Of a DNA stretch of 6,196 nucleotides, positions 1 through 5,051 are shown piece by piece. A program made the position numbers and the translations under genes. Source of the stretch: Chloroflexota bacterium (lineage in GTDB: Bacteria; Chloroflexota; Anaerolineae; J036; Brachytrichaceae); contig JAKALH010000186.1 in NCBI GenBank assembly GCA_021813225.1, positions 1-6,196 on the forward strand. The letters run 5' to 3'. The notes below the pieces were generated by a model. That model made no database searches. It saw only the letters and a program-made list of their open reading frames with translations, and was not told the origin of the DNA. How positions within the stretch are numbered: the stretch's first letter is position 1; the number at the start of each line of letters is the position of its first letter.

Positions 1-467
1 CCGGAACATGCATGGCGGCCTGGATGGCTGCGGACCCGTGCGACGAGGAGAACGGATGCCTCGAAGTCGTGCCGGGAAGCCAGAACTGGCCGATTCTATG
101 CACGACGAAGGCCGATACCACGCAGAGCTTTACCGACATCACCGTGCCCATACCCGCAGGACAGAAATCGCTGCCGATTGTGATGGATGCTGGCGATGTT
201 TTATTCTTCAACGGCTCGCTGGTGCATGGCAGCCTGCCTAACCGCTCCAGCGACCGTTTCCGCAGGGCATTGATCGGCCACTATATCGAGGGTGAGGCGA
301 GACAGGTGCATCAGTGGTACCACCCGGTTTTGCGCATGGACGGCACGGAAGTCGAGTTTGGCTCCAGCGAAACGGGGGACAAGTGCGGCGTGTGGGTTGA
401 ACGCGATGGAACACCGGCGATCGAGCTGCAGACCATCGTGCCCGCCGGAGCGCCAGCTTCAGAATGA
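1..467 (+). CDS. Phytanoyl-CoA dioxygenase (PhyH) family protein, C-terminal part
   Basis: The reading frame is open to the left edge, so the true start and the first half of the enzyme are outside the window. The ATG at 12 is internal, because the conserved motif around it (codons G-T-C-M-A-A-W, then an acidic stretch and E-E-N-G-C-L-E-V) is core fold. PhyH enzymes are non-haem Fe(II)/2-oxoglutarate oxygenases that hydroxylate small molecules or acyl-CoA esters. Counting from the Met at 12, residues 11-23 match the family block ending V-V-P-G-S. H72 in the F-F-N-G-S-L-V-H-G-S segment is the likely distal iron-binding His, and R84 or R85 the likely 2-oxoglutarate carboxylate ligand. The proximal H-x-D pair must lie upstream of the window. 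The protein ends with a hydrophilic tail after residue 110. Substrate cannot be told from sequence. The gene converges on the next one, with a hairpin between them. Family assignment is firm; specific activity is unknown. Confidence 0.87.
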   Translation, partial: GTCMAAWMAADPCDEENGCLEVVPGSQNWPILCTTKADTTQSFTDITVPIPAGQKSLPIVMDAGDVLFFNGSLVHGSLPNRSSDRFRRALIGHYIEGEARQVHQWYHPVLRMDGTEVEFGSSETGDKCGVWVERDGTPAIELQTIVPAGAPASE

Positions 468-472
468 AGTTA

Positions 473-507
473 CCGGCCAGTCCGACGAAGACCGTCGAAC
501 TGGCTGG
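473..507. terminator. Hairpin between convergent genes, probable bidirectional terminator
   Basis: Bases 473-487 can pair with 493-507 around a 5-base loop (488-492). That is 15 positions, with one C/A mismatch (482/498, which becomes a G-U wobble in the minus-strand transcript) and one terminal-side G-U. It begins 5 bases after the dioxygenase stop and 35 bases beyond the stop of the convergent gene. No strong T run follows on the plus side; the minus side has only scattered T residues. It is therefore a plausible but not canonical intrinsic terminator. Confidence 0.55.
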
Positions 508-541
508 CAGCGATATCAGTCACCCGGACAAAAAGATCACA

Positions 542-1426
542 TTACTGGTATAACCACAGGCCCTCGCCCTGCGTTCCGACAAGCAGCGCGCCCCTGTTGT
601 CTACGGCCAGACACATGATTGCGTGCGGCGGACGCCCCTCTGCGCGTTGCCAATTAAGGCCCTGATCGGACGAAGACGCAACAACCGCAGGTGTTGCGAC
701 AGCAACAGTTGTCCCATCCAGCGACGCCGCCACAGCGCTGATCTGCCCGGATTTGAACGACGAACGCTTCGTCCAGGTGTTACCAGCGTCCACCGAGTAG
801 TACAGCCCCTGTGTCTCACTGCCAGCCAACAGCAGTTGACCCGCAAAGGCGAGCGAGGAAACAGGATTCGCCCCAGAGGGAAACTGCAGTTCACGCCAGG
901 CTCGACCGCCGCTGGCACTGCGGAAAACGCCATGCACAGTCGATGCGATAACCAGGCTATCGGTCGCAAACGTCGGCGACACCGCAAGCGCAACAGTCTC
1001 GTGGTCCAGTAAACCCAGATTGGATTGTGTCCAACTGGCGCCATAGTCGACGGAAGTCAATATGCCGTCCTGCATCGTCACCGCGAAGGCGGTCCGATCA
1101 ATGGTAAATGACGGCGACAGTACTATCTGGGAAATCTGCGACAACTGTGGCAGTTGCGTGCCCTGCCACGTCAGACCTTCATCGGCCGACATGGCAATGC
1201 CATCGGTTGCGCCACAATAAGCCAGTGGATGCCGCGGAAAATCGGGCGATACCGCAACGGCGGTAATCGGTGCCGGGCGCAAGGCTTCTGCGACGATACT
1301 GCACTTCCCATCCACGAGTTTCCACACCCCTTCATCAGTTCCTATCATCCAGCCCAGTTCGCCGGCGCGCGCAATAGAAAATATGGTGTCAGGACCCTTA
1401 ATATGCTGCCATCGTTGTTTTGCCAT
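542..1426 (-). CDS. Asp-box (BNR/YCF48-like) beta-propeller protein
   Basis: This is a 294-residue protein if it starts at the ATG at 1426 (M-A-K-Q-R-W). The frame extends 14 codons further to 1468, but that extension is Cys-rich, has no ribosome site, and does not look like a signal peptide. Five Asp-box motifs of the S-x-D-x-G-x-x-W type occur at about residues 80-87, 125-132, 170-177, 211-218 and 252-259. They are spaced 45, 45, 41 and 41 residues apart, as expected for blades of a sialidase/photosystem-assembly-type propeller. The third box has Ser in place of Asp. Each blade also has a hydrophobic V-A/G-T-x-x-G-V/L-W/Y/F strand. No signal peptide, membrane segment or sialidase catalytic residues are evident, so it is probably a cytosolic scaffold or binding protein rather than a hydrolase. 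A GGTGA sequence lies 10 bases before the start. Exact function is unknown. Confidence 0.85.
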   Translation of the reverse strand: MAKQRWQHIKGPDTIFSIARAGELGWMIGTDEGVWKLVDGKCSIVAEALRPAPITAVAVSPDFPRHPLAYCGATDGIAMSADEGLTWQGTQLPQLSQISQIVLSPSFTIDRTAFAVTMQDGILTSVDYGASWTQSNLGLLDHETVALAVSPTFATDSLVIASTVHGVFRSASGGRAWRELQFPSGANPVSSLAFAGQLLLAGSETQGLYYSVDAGNTWTKRSSFKSGQISAVAASLDGTTVAVATPAVVASSSDQGLNWQRAEGRPPHAIMCLAVDNRGALLVGTQGEGLWLYQ

Positions 1427-1635
1427 GCGGTAATTATCACCGAAGTAAACGCACGCACAAACACACATGCTTAACCCGCTATACCCGTAACTTCAGTGAG
1501 CTGGCCGCCATGGACCGATCGGATCTATCCATCGCCGGTATCAGTACGGCCATCGACAATGGCTCGATGTCATTCAGGTCGCACTCATTGGCGAGTGGCG
1601 CTATTTGACGCACACAAATACAATGTGGCATTAGT
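1427..1635. promoter_or_regulatory. Divergent intergenic region with promoters for two genes
   Basis: This 209-bp region separates the leftward propeller gene from the rightward copper-chaperone gene and must carry both promoters. On the minus strand a GATAAT hexamer (1433-1438) lies 6 bases before the propeller ATG. On the plus strand a TACAAT hexamer (1619-1624) lies 11 bases before the chaperone ATG. Neither has a convincing -35 box. A TTGACG (1605-1610) is too close to the TACAAT to pair with it. The small open frames here show no protein-like composition. No RNA gene was recognised. Confidence 0.4.
1551..1569. promoter_or_regulatory. Perfect spaced inverted repeat, candidate operator
   Basis: CATCGA (1551-1556) and TCGATG (1564-1569) form a perfect 6-bp inverted repeat with a 7-bp spacer, 67 bp upstream of the copper-chaperone start. 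The 19-bp symmetric layout resembles a binding site for a dimeric regulator. A second, shorter symmetric pair (CACTC 1582-1586, GAGTG 1593-1597) lies just downstream, and an 8-bp palindrome CCGATCGG lies at 1515-1522. No regulator is encoded nearby, so the role is inferred only from position and symmetry. Confidence 0.3.
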
Positions 1636-2160
1636 ATGGCGAACACACCGAGAGTAGTTTCAGCGATCTTCATACTGATCAGCCTGGCAGCCTGCGGCGG
1701 CACACAGGGCAGCGACATCAGCGTGACCGATGCCTGGGTACGCCCCGTCAGCGGTGTCACCGCTGAATCGTCGTCACACGTGACACCGCAGGCGGGCACG
1801 AGCGATACGATGTCACAGCACACATCCAGCGCCACCGGCCCTGTTACCGCAGCCTATATGACACTCACGAATAAGGGCAACGCGCCGGACAGACTCGTAA
1901 GAGTAGACAGCAGCGTCGCCGGATTGAGTGAGGTGCATGTAACGAAAGACATGGGCGGCGGAATGATGGGCATGCAGCCGGTACAGGGCGGGCTTGAGGT
2001 TCCGGCAAACGGCAGCGTCGCATTGAAACCCGGCGGCTATCACATTATGATGATGAGTCTGCGCCACGACCTCAAAGCTGGCGATAGCATTACCATGAGT
2101 CTGACCTTTCAATCCGGGAAGGTGCTGGCGCTAACTGTACCCGTCAGGCAGCAGCCGTGA
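1636..2160 (+). CDS. PCu(A)C-type copper chaperone lipoprotein
   Basis: A 174-residue lipoprotein of the periplasmic copper chaperone PCu(A)C (DUF461) family, which binds Cu(I) and delivers it to the CuA site of cytochrome oxidase. Residues 1-20 are a lipoprotein signal ending in the lipobox L-A-A-C, with Cys20 to be lipidated. The family opening D-A-W-V-R-P is at 32-37 and A-A-Y-M-T-L-T-N at 72-79. The copper-site residues appear as H101, M113, H136 and M138, followed by M139 and M140. Spacing is H-X11-M-X22-H-X-M, one residue longer in each gap than the usual H-X10-M-X21-H-X-M. A Ser/Thr-rich segment of about 30 residues (38-68) containing H48, M59 and H62 sits where most relatives have a short loop. 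An in-frame stop at 1606-1608 fixes the start near 1636; no clear ribosome site is visible. It is followed 62 bp later by a cytochrome c gene, in line with a role near the respiratory chain. Confidence 0.9.
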   Translation: MANTPRVVSAIFILISLAACGGTQGSDISVTDAWVRPVSGVTAESSSHVTPQAGTSDTMSQHTSSATGPVTAAYMTLTNKGNAPDRLVRVDSSVAGLSEVHVTKDMGGGMMGMQPVQGGLEVPANGSVALKPGGYHIMMMSLRHDLKAGDSITMSLTFQSGKVLALTVPVRQQP

Positions 2161-2161
2161 C

Positions 2162-2184
2162 AGGGTATTCACTCAAGATACCCT
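2162..2184 (+). terminator. Small hairpin after the copper-chaperone gene
   Basis: AGGGTAT (2162-2168) pairs perfectly with ATACCCT (2178-2184) across a 9-base loop, starting 1 base after the chaperone stop. A short pyrimidine-rich tract (CTTGTT) follows. It may be a weak terminator or an attenuator or stabiliser between the chaperone and cytochrome genes. The stem is short and the T tract is poor. Confidence 0.35.
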
Positions 2185-2222
2185 CTTGTTCCGTCTTCGC
2201 AGTTTAGGTATGGAGTAAGTCA

Positions 2223-2723
2223 ATGCAACTACCATCGTTCTCACCCTCAAAGGCAGTCATAGTCGCAACCCTGTGCGCGGTTGGACTGTTAGCGGCATGC
2301 GGCGCCCCCAGCATTCCGCCAACAGCTACGCCCACACCGCCGCCGCCTACTGCCACCTCAGAGCCAACTCCGAGGCCGGAGGTCATCGCAGCGGGCAAAG
2401 CGGCATTCGTTCGAATCGGCTGTGTCGCCTGTCATGAAGTCAAAGGGCTGTCCGACCAGGCGCTGGCTGCGCCGTCGCTGGACCATGCATATCAACTGGT
2501 CAATGACATCCTGAAATCCCCGGAGTACAGGAAAAGCGGCGGTAAAGCGAAAACCCCGCGTGAATTTGTCATCGAGTCAATCATGCAGCCTGACGCATAC
2601 ACCTACCCCACGTGCCCGCAAGGCCCATGCGTCAAAGGCACCATGCCGACAAACTATAAGGATATCATCCGTCCTGATGAACTGAATGCGCTGGTGGATT
2701 ACATACTTTCCCTGGGACGATAA
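2223..2723 (+). CDS. Monohaem c-type cytochrome lipoprotein
   Basis: A 166-residue exported cytochrome c that should carry electrons on the outer face of the cytoplasmic membrane. Residues 1-26 form a lipoprotein signal with lipobox L-A-A-C (Cys26). Residues 32-53 are a Thr/Pro-rich tether, common in lipoproteins of Chloroflexota and related lineages. The haem-attachment motif C67-V-A-C-H71 follows. The likely distal axial ligand is M141 in the segment G-T-M-P-T-N-Y, and the C-terminal helix (D152-L164) is typical of class I cytochromes. There is a single haem site. Two additional cysteines, C131 and C136, flank P-Q-G-P just before the axial Met. The start is supported by GGAG at 2212-2215, 7 bases before the ATG. 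Its neighbour is a copper chaperone on the same strand, so both may serve a terminal oxidase, but no oxidase subunit is present here. The exact redox partner is unknown. Confidence 0.9.
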   Translation: MQLPSFSPSKAVIVATLCAVGLLAACGAPSIPPTATPTPPPPTATSEPTPRPEVIAAGKAAFVRIGCVACHEVKGLSDQALAAPSLDHAYQLVNDILKSPEYRKSGGKAKTPREFVIESIMQPDAYTYPTCPQGPCVKGTMPTNYKDIIRPDELNALVDYILSLGR

Positions 2724-2779
2724 TGCCGCGCACGAACAACGGTAAATCTGTTGACGGAACGAGGTGATACAGGAGGTCA

Positions 2780-2852
2780 AGCTGCCTTCGGGAGTCGAAC
2801 CCGAAACCTATCACTTACGAAGCGATTGCTCTGCCGATTGAGCTAAGGCAGC
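2780..2852 (-). tRNA. tRNA-Thr (anticodon CGU)
   Basis: Reading the minus strand from 2852, the cloverleaf is complete at 73 nt. The acceptor stem GCTGCCT/AGGCAGC is 7 perfect pairs. The D stem is GCTC/GAGC with an 8-base loop containing GG. The anticodon stem ATCGC/GTGAT has one G-U pair and loop TTCGTAA, giving anticodon CGU (plus-strand 2817-2819) that reads ACG. The variable loop is AGGTT, and the T stem TCGGG/CCCGA carries loop TTCGACT. The discriminator is U and the CCA tail is not encoded. It lies between the convergent cytochrome gene and proC and has its own promoter. Confidence 0.96.
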
Positions 2853-2862
2853 CAGTTTCCCA

Positions 2863-2891
2863 AATATACTCGATACGGCTGCCTGAGTCAA
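2863..2891 (-). promoter_or_regulatory. Sigma-70-type promoter of tRNA-Thr
   Basis: On the minus strand, TTGACT (2886-2891) and TATATT (2863-2868) are separated by exactly 17 bp, each one mismatch from consensus. Transcription would start near 2856, about 4 bases before the mature tRNA 5' end. This is expected of a strongly expressed tRNA gene and makes it independent of proC read-through. Confidence 0.75.
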
Positions 2892-2892
2892 A
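2878..2892 (-). repeat. Partial copy of the tRNA-Thr 3' end within its promoter
   Basis: Minus-strand bases 2892-2878 read T-T-T-G-A-C-T-C followed by A-G-G-C-A-G-C. The tRNA 3' end (2799-2781) reads the same with one T-to-C change and four extra bases (CCGA) between the two blocks. That is 14 of 15 aligned bases identical, in the same orientation. It may be a remnant of an earlier tandem tRNA copy. Part of the match coincides with the -35 box, so coincidence cannot be excluded. Confidence 0.35.
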
Positions 2893-2923
2893 TGTTTGCA
2901 GCTATTTCGCCGCCGGGCAGTCT

Positions 2924-3745
2924 CTATTCGCTTTTACCCAGCTCAATGCTGCGACGATAAGCAGCCCGGACAGCGTCGGCAATTGTCGTGCGCAGTCGTC
3001 CGCTCTCCAACTCGTACAATCCGGCGGCTGTTGTGCCGCCGGGCGATGTGACCTGGTTGCGCAACTCGGCGACATGCCGTCCGCTGGCAATGGCAAAATC
3101 CACACTCCCTTTAAGCGTCTGCTCAACCAGTTGTTGCGCGACCGGCCGCGAGAAACCGAGTTGCACACCTGCGTCAATCAATGCTTCCATAAATAGAAAG
3201 ACATAGGCTGGGCCGCTGCCGCTGAGCGCCGTTGCCATATCAAGGTAGTGCTCATTCTCCACATAGACTTCGCGGCCCATTGCCTGAAGGATCGATCGCG
3301 CCTGCTCTTTTTGGGCAACACTGACCTGCGCTGTAGTGGTCCAAACCGACAAACCTTCGCCAATCTGCGCCGGAGTGTTAGGCATCACACGCACCACAGG
3401 CTGCTGACTACCGAGCACGTTTTGAATCGATCGGATGGCGACACCGGCGGCGATGGAAATGACCAGCGCCGTCTGCGCCAGACCCGCCTTGATACTTTCC
3501 ATTGCCAACGACATGATTTGCGGTTTGACCGAAAGGACCACTATCGTTGCTTGCTCAGCCGCGGCAGCATTATCGCTTGTTACATGTACAGCGTACTTGC
3601 CAGCCAATTGTTCGCGCCTGGCAGCAATAGGCTCCGCAACTGAAATCGCATCGGCGCTCAGGCTTGACCCTTTCAGCAGCCGGCTGAGGATCGCCTCACA
3701 CATGACGCCGCCGCCGATAAATGCAATCCGGCTTGTATCTAACAT
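2924..3745 (-). CDS. proC: Pyrroline-5-carboxylate reductase
   Basis: A 273-residue cytosolic enzyme that reduces 1-pyrroline-5-carboxylate to L-proline with NAD(P)H, the last step of proline synthesis. The N-terminal Rossmann fold opens I-A-F-I-G-G-G-V-M (residues 7-15), and the family's usual Asn after the third Gly is Val here. V-V-L-S-V-K-P-Q (69-76) and V-R-V-M-P-N-T-P (118-125) are the standard dinucleotide-domain motifs. A-L-S-G-S-G-P-A-Y (173-181) begins the dimerisation and active-site domain. The C-terminal family signature with T-S-P-G-G-T-T covers about 228-246. Length is normal and the gene is intact. The start is supported by a GGAGAAGGA-type ribosome site (complement of 3751-3758) immediately upstream. 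It is divergent from mreB across 138 bp. The tRNA-Thr gene lies 71 bp downstream on the same strand with no obvious terminator between them. Confidence 0.97.
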   Translation of the reverse strand: MLDTSRIAFIGGGVMCEAILSRLLKGSSLSADAISVAEPIAARREQLAGKYAVHVTSDNAAAAEQATIVVLSVKPQIMSLAMESIKAGLAQTALVISIAAGVAIRSIQNVLGSQQPVVRVMPNTPAQIGEGLSVWTTTAQVSVAQKEQARSILQAMGREVYVENEHYLDMATALSGSGPAYVFLFMEALIDAGVQLGFSRPVAQQLVEQTLKGSVDFAIASGRHVAELRNQVTSPGGTTAAGLYELESGRLRTTIADAVRAAYRRSIELGKSE

Positions 3746-3783
3746 AGTGTCCTTCTCCGATATATGCAGCAGGAATGACTTGC

Positions 3784-3824
3784 CAGGTGTGCATTGGATA
3801 CGCTGATTTGCGTTAAATCACCTG
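3784..3824. promoter_or_regulatory. Nested inverted repeats between proC and mreB
   Basis: An outer pair CAGGTG (3784-3789) / CACCTG (3819-3824) encloses an inner pair TGATTT (3804-3809) / AAATCA (3815-3820). They lie just upstream of the mreB -35 box and 39-79 bp upstream of the proC start. The symmetry and position suggest protein binding or an RNA hairpin in a proC leader. The inner pair alone has a 5-base loop. No known operator consensus is recognised. Confidence 0.3.
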
Positions 3825-3826
3825 CG

Positions 3827-3856
3827 TTGTCAGCCATATACAGGTTGGTCTATAAT
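3827..3856 (+). promoter_or_regulatory. Sigma-70-type promoter of the mreBCD operon
   Basis: TTGTCA (3827-3832) and a consensus TATAAT (3851-3856) are 18 bp apart, predicting a start near 3863 and a leader of about 20 bases. A GAGGA ribosome site follows at 3871-3875, 8 bases before the mreB ATG. TTGGT (3845-3849) and ACCAA (3859-3863) flank the -10 box symmetrically. No terminator-like structure separates the mre genes, so this promoter probably serves all three. Confidence 0.75.
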
Positions 3857-3883
3857 AAACCAATTAGTGCGAGGATGAAATAA

Positions 3884-4978
3884 ATGCCAAGTATCATCGA
3901 CCAGTTCTTAGGGCTATTCTCCCTGGACCTGGGCATTGACCTGGGCACGGCAAACACCCTGGTTGCAGTGCGCGGAAGAGGCATCGTCATAAACGAGCCT
4001 TCCTGGGTTGCCGTTAACCGCAAGACCAAGCAGGTTCTGGCGGTAGGAGCTGAGGCCAAAGAAATGGTTGGGCGCACGCCGGCGAAGATCGTCGCGATAC
4101 GCCCGTTGCGCGACGGTGTCATCTCCGATTTCGAGATCACCGAAGCCATGCTGGATTACTTTATACGCAAGGCGCACAGCCGCAGTCTGTTCAATATTCC
4201 GCGTCCGCGCGTGGTAATCGGCATTCCTGCTGGCGTCACCGAGGTCGAGAAACGCGCGGTATACGATGCTGCCATGTCGGCAGGCGCACGCGAAGTGTAT
4301 CTGATCGAGGAGCCTATGGCAGCCGGCATCGGCGCCGGCCTGCCTGTGACTGAGGCCCACGGCAGTCTGGTGGTAGATATCGGCGGCGGCACTACGGAAG
4401 TCGCCGTATTCGCCTTGGGCGGAATCGTCGTCAGCCGATCTTTGCGTGTAGCGGGCGACGAGATGGATGAAGATATCATCAACTATGCGCGCCAGAAATA
4501 CAACCTGCTGATCGGCGAACGTATGGCGGAGAAGATCAAGATCGCCATTGGCTCGGCCTTCCCGCTTCCGGAAGAAAAGACGATGACTTTACGCGGGCGC
4601 AACCTGGTAACCGGCCTGCCGGAAGCAGTAGAGATTTCCTCCATTGAGGTACGCGAGGCGTTGAGCAACTCCGTCAATACGATTGTAGAGACAATACGCG
4701 CAACCATCGACGAAACCCCTCCCGAACTGGTAGCAGACCTGATGGAAACGGGCATATCCATGGCAGGCGGCGGATCGCTGCTGCAGGGTCTGGTCGAGCG
4801 TGTGGCCGATGAGACGAATATTCATACCTGGCTGGCTGAAGACGCATTGACATGCGTTGCCCGCGGCGCGGAGGGCGTACTTCAGAATCTGGACACCCTG
4901 CGAGATGTTCTGGTTGGACTCGAACGCGGCAGCACTTCGCGAACGACGACCATGCTGCCGGGCAGGCGCGTCGCCTAG
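3884..4978 (+). CDS. mreB: Rod shape-determining protein MreB (actin homologue)
   Basis: A 364-residue ATP-binding actin-like protein that forms membrane-bound filaments and guides the lateral cell-wall synthesis machinery. The N-terminal F-L-G-L-F-S segment before the core may be the short amphipathic membrane-anchoring stretch. Phosphate-1 motif D-L-G-T-A-N is at 19-24. The catalytic region I-E-E-P-M-A-A-G is at 141-148. Phosphate-2 motif D-I-G-G-G-T-T is at 165-171. The adenosine motif M-A-G-G-G-S is at 293-298. All core ATPase motifs are intact. The protein runs somewhat longer than typical MreB, with a Thr/Arg-containing tail from about residue 345. The ATG is preceded by GAGGA with 8-base spacing. 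It is first in mreB-mreC-mreD, the standard order, which supports assignment to MreB itself rather than a stand-alone paralogue. Confidence 0.97.
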   Translation: MPSIIDQFLGLFSLDLGIDLGTANTLVAVRGRGIVINEPSWVAVNRKTKQVLAVGAEAKEMVGRTPAKIVAIRPLRDGVISDFEITEAMLDYFIRKAHSRSLFNIPRPRVVIGIPAGVTEVEKRAVYDAAMSAGAREVYLIEEPMAAGIGAGLPVTEAHGSLVVDIGGGTTEVAVFALGGIVVSRSLRVAGDEMDEDIINYARQKYNLLIGERMAEKIKIAIGSAFPLPEEKTMTLRGRNLVTGLPEAVEISSIEVREALSNSVNTIVETIRATIDETPPELVADLMETGISMAGGGSLLQGLVERVADETNIHTWLAEDALTCVARGAEGVLQNLDTLRDVLVGLERGSTSRTTTMLPGRRVA

Positions 4979-4986
4979 GCGTATCA

Positions 4987-5043
4987 CGCCAGCCGCTGTT
5001 CGTGCTTTCTCTGCCTGACTGCACGCCTATTGGAACGCTGGCG
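4987..5043 (+). repeat. Inverted repeat in the mreB-mreC gap
   Basis: CGCCAGC (4987-4993) and GCTGGCG (5037-5043) are perfect 7-bp complements separated by 43 bases, covering most of the 73-bp gap. If the hairpin forms in mRNA, its foot ends 8 bases before the mreC ATG, where a ribosome site is expected. No strong ribosome site is seen there (only GGAA at 5032-5035). The long loop makes stability uncertain, and there is no T tract for termination. Confidence 0.25.
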
Positions 5044-5051
5044 CTAACCGG

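Noticed and set aside
601..1012. Long open frames on both strands over the propeller gene
   Set aside because: They are Arg- and Pro-rich shadows of the Asp-box protein, without family motifs or ribosome sites.
1427..1468. Longer start for the propeller protein, adding 14 Cys-rich residues
   Set aside because: There is no ribosome site, the peptide is unlike a signal sequence, and the internal ATG at 1426 has better context and a normal fold start.
2730..2779. Possible terminator after the cytochrome gene
   Set aside because: Only 4-bp complementary arms (such as AACA/TGTT) were found, with no T tract. This is not enough to support a terminator.
2764..2786. A strong ribosome-site-like AGGAGGT on the plus strand at 2770-2776
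   Set aside because: No start codon follows at suitable spacing, and the sequence runs directly into the tRNA gene on the other strand.
3875..3883. Two-codon mini-frame (ATG-AAA-TAA) directly before the mreB start
   Set aside because: Its ATG overlaps the mreB ribosome site with no spacing, so initiation there is unlikely.
4156..4987. Minus-strand open frames across mreB
   Set aside because: They are shadows of a strongly conserved gene; their translations are low-complexity Ser/Ala/Arg sequences.
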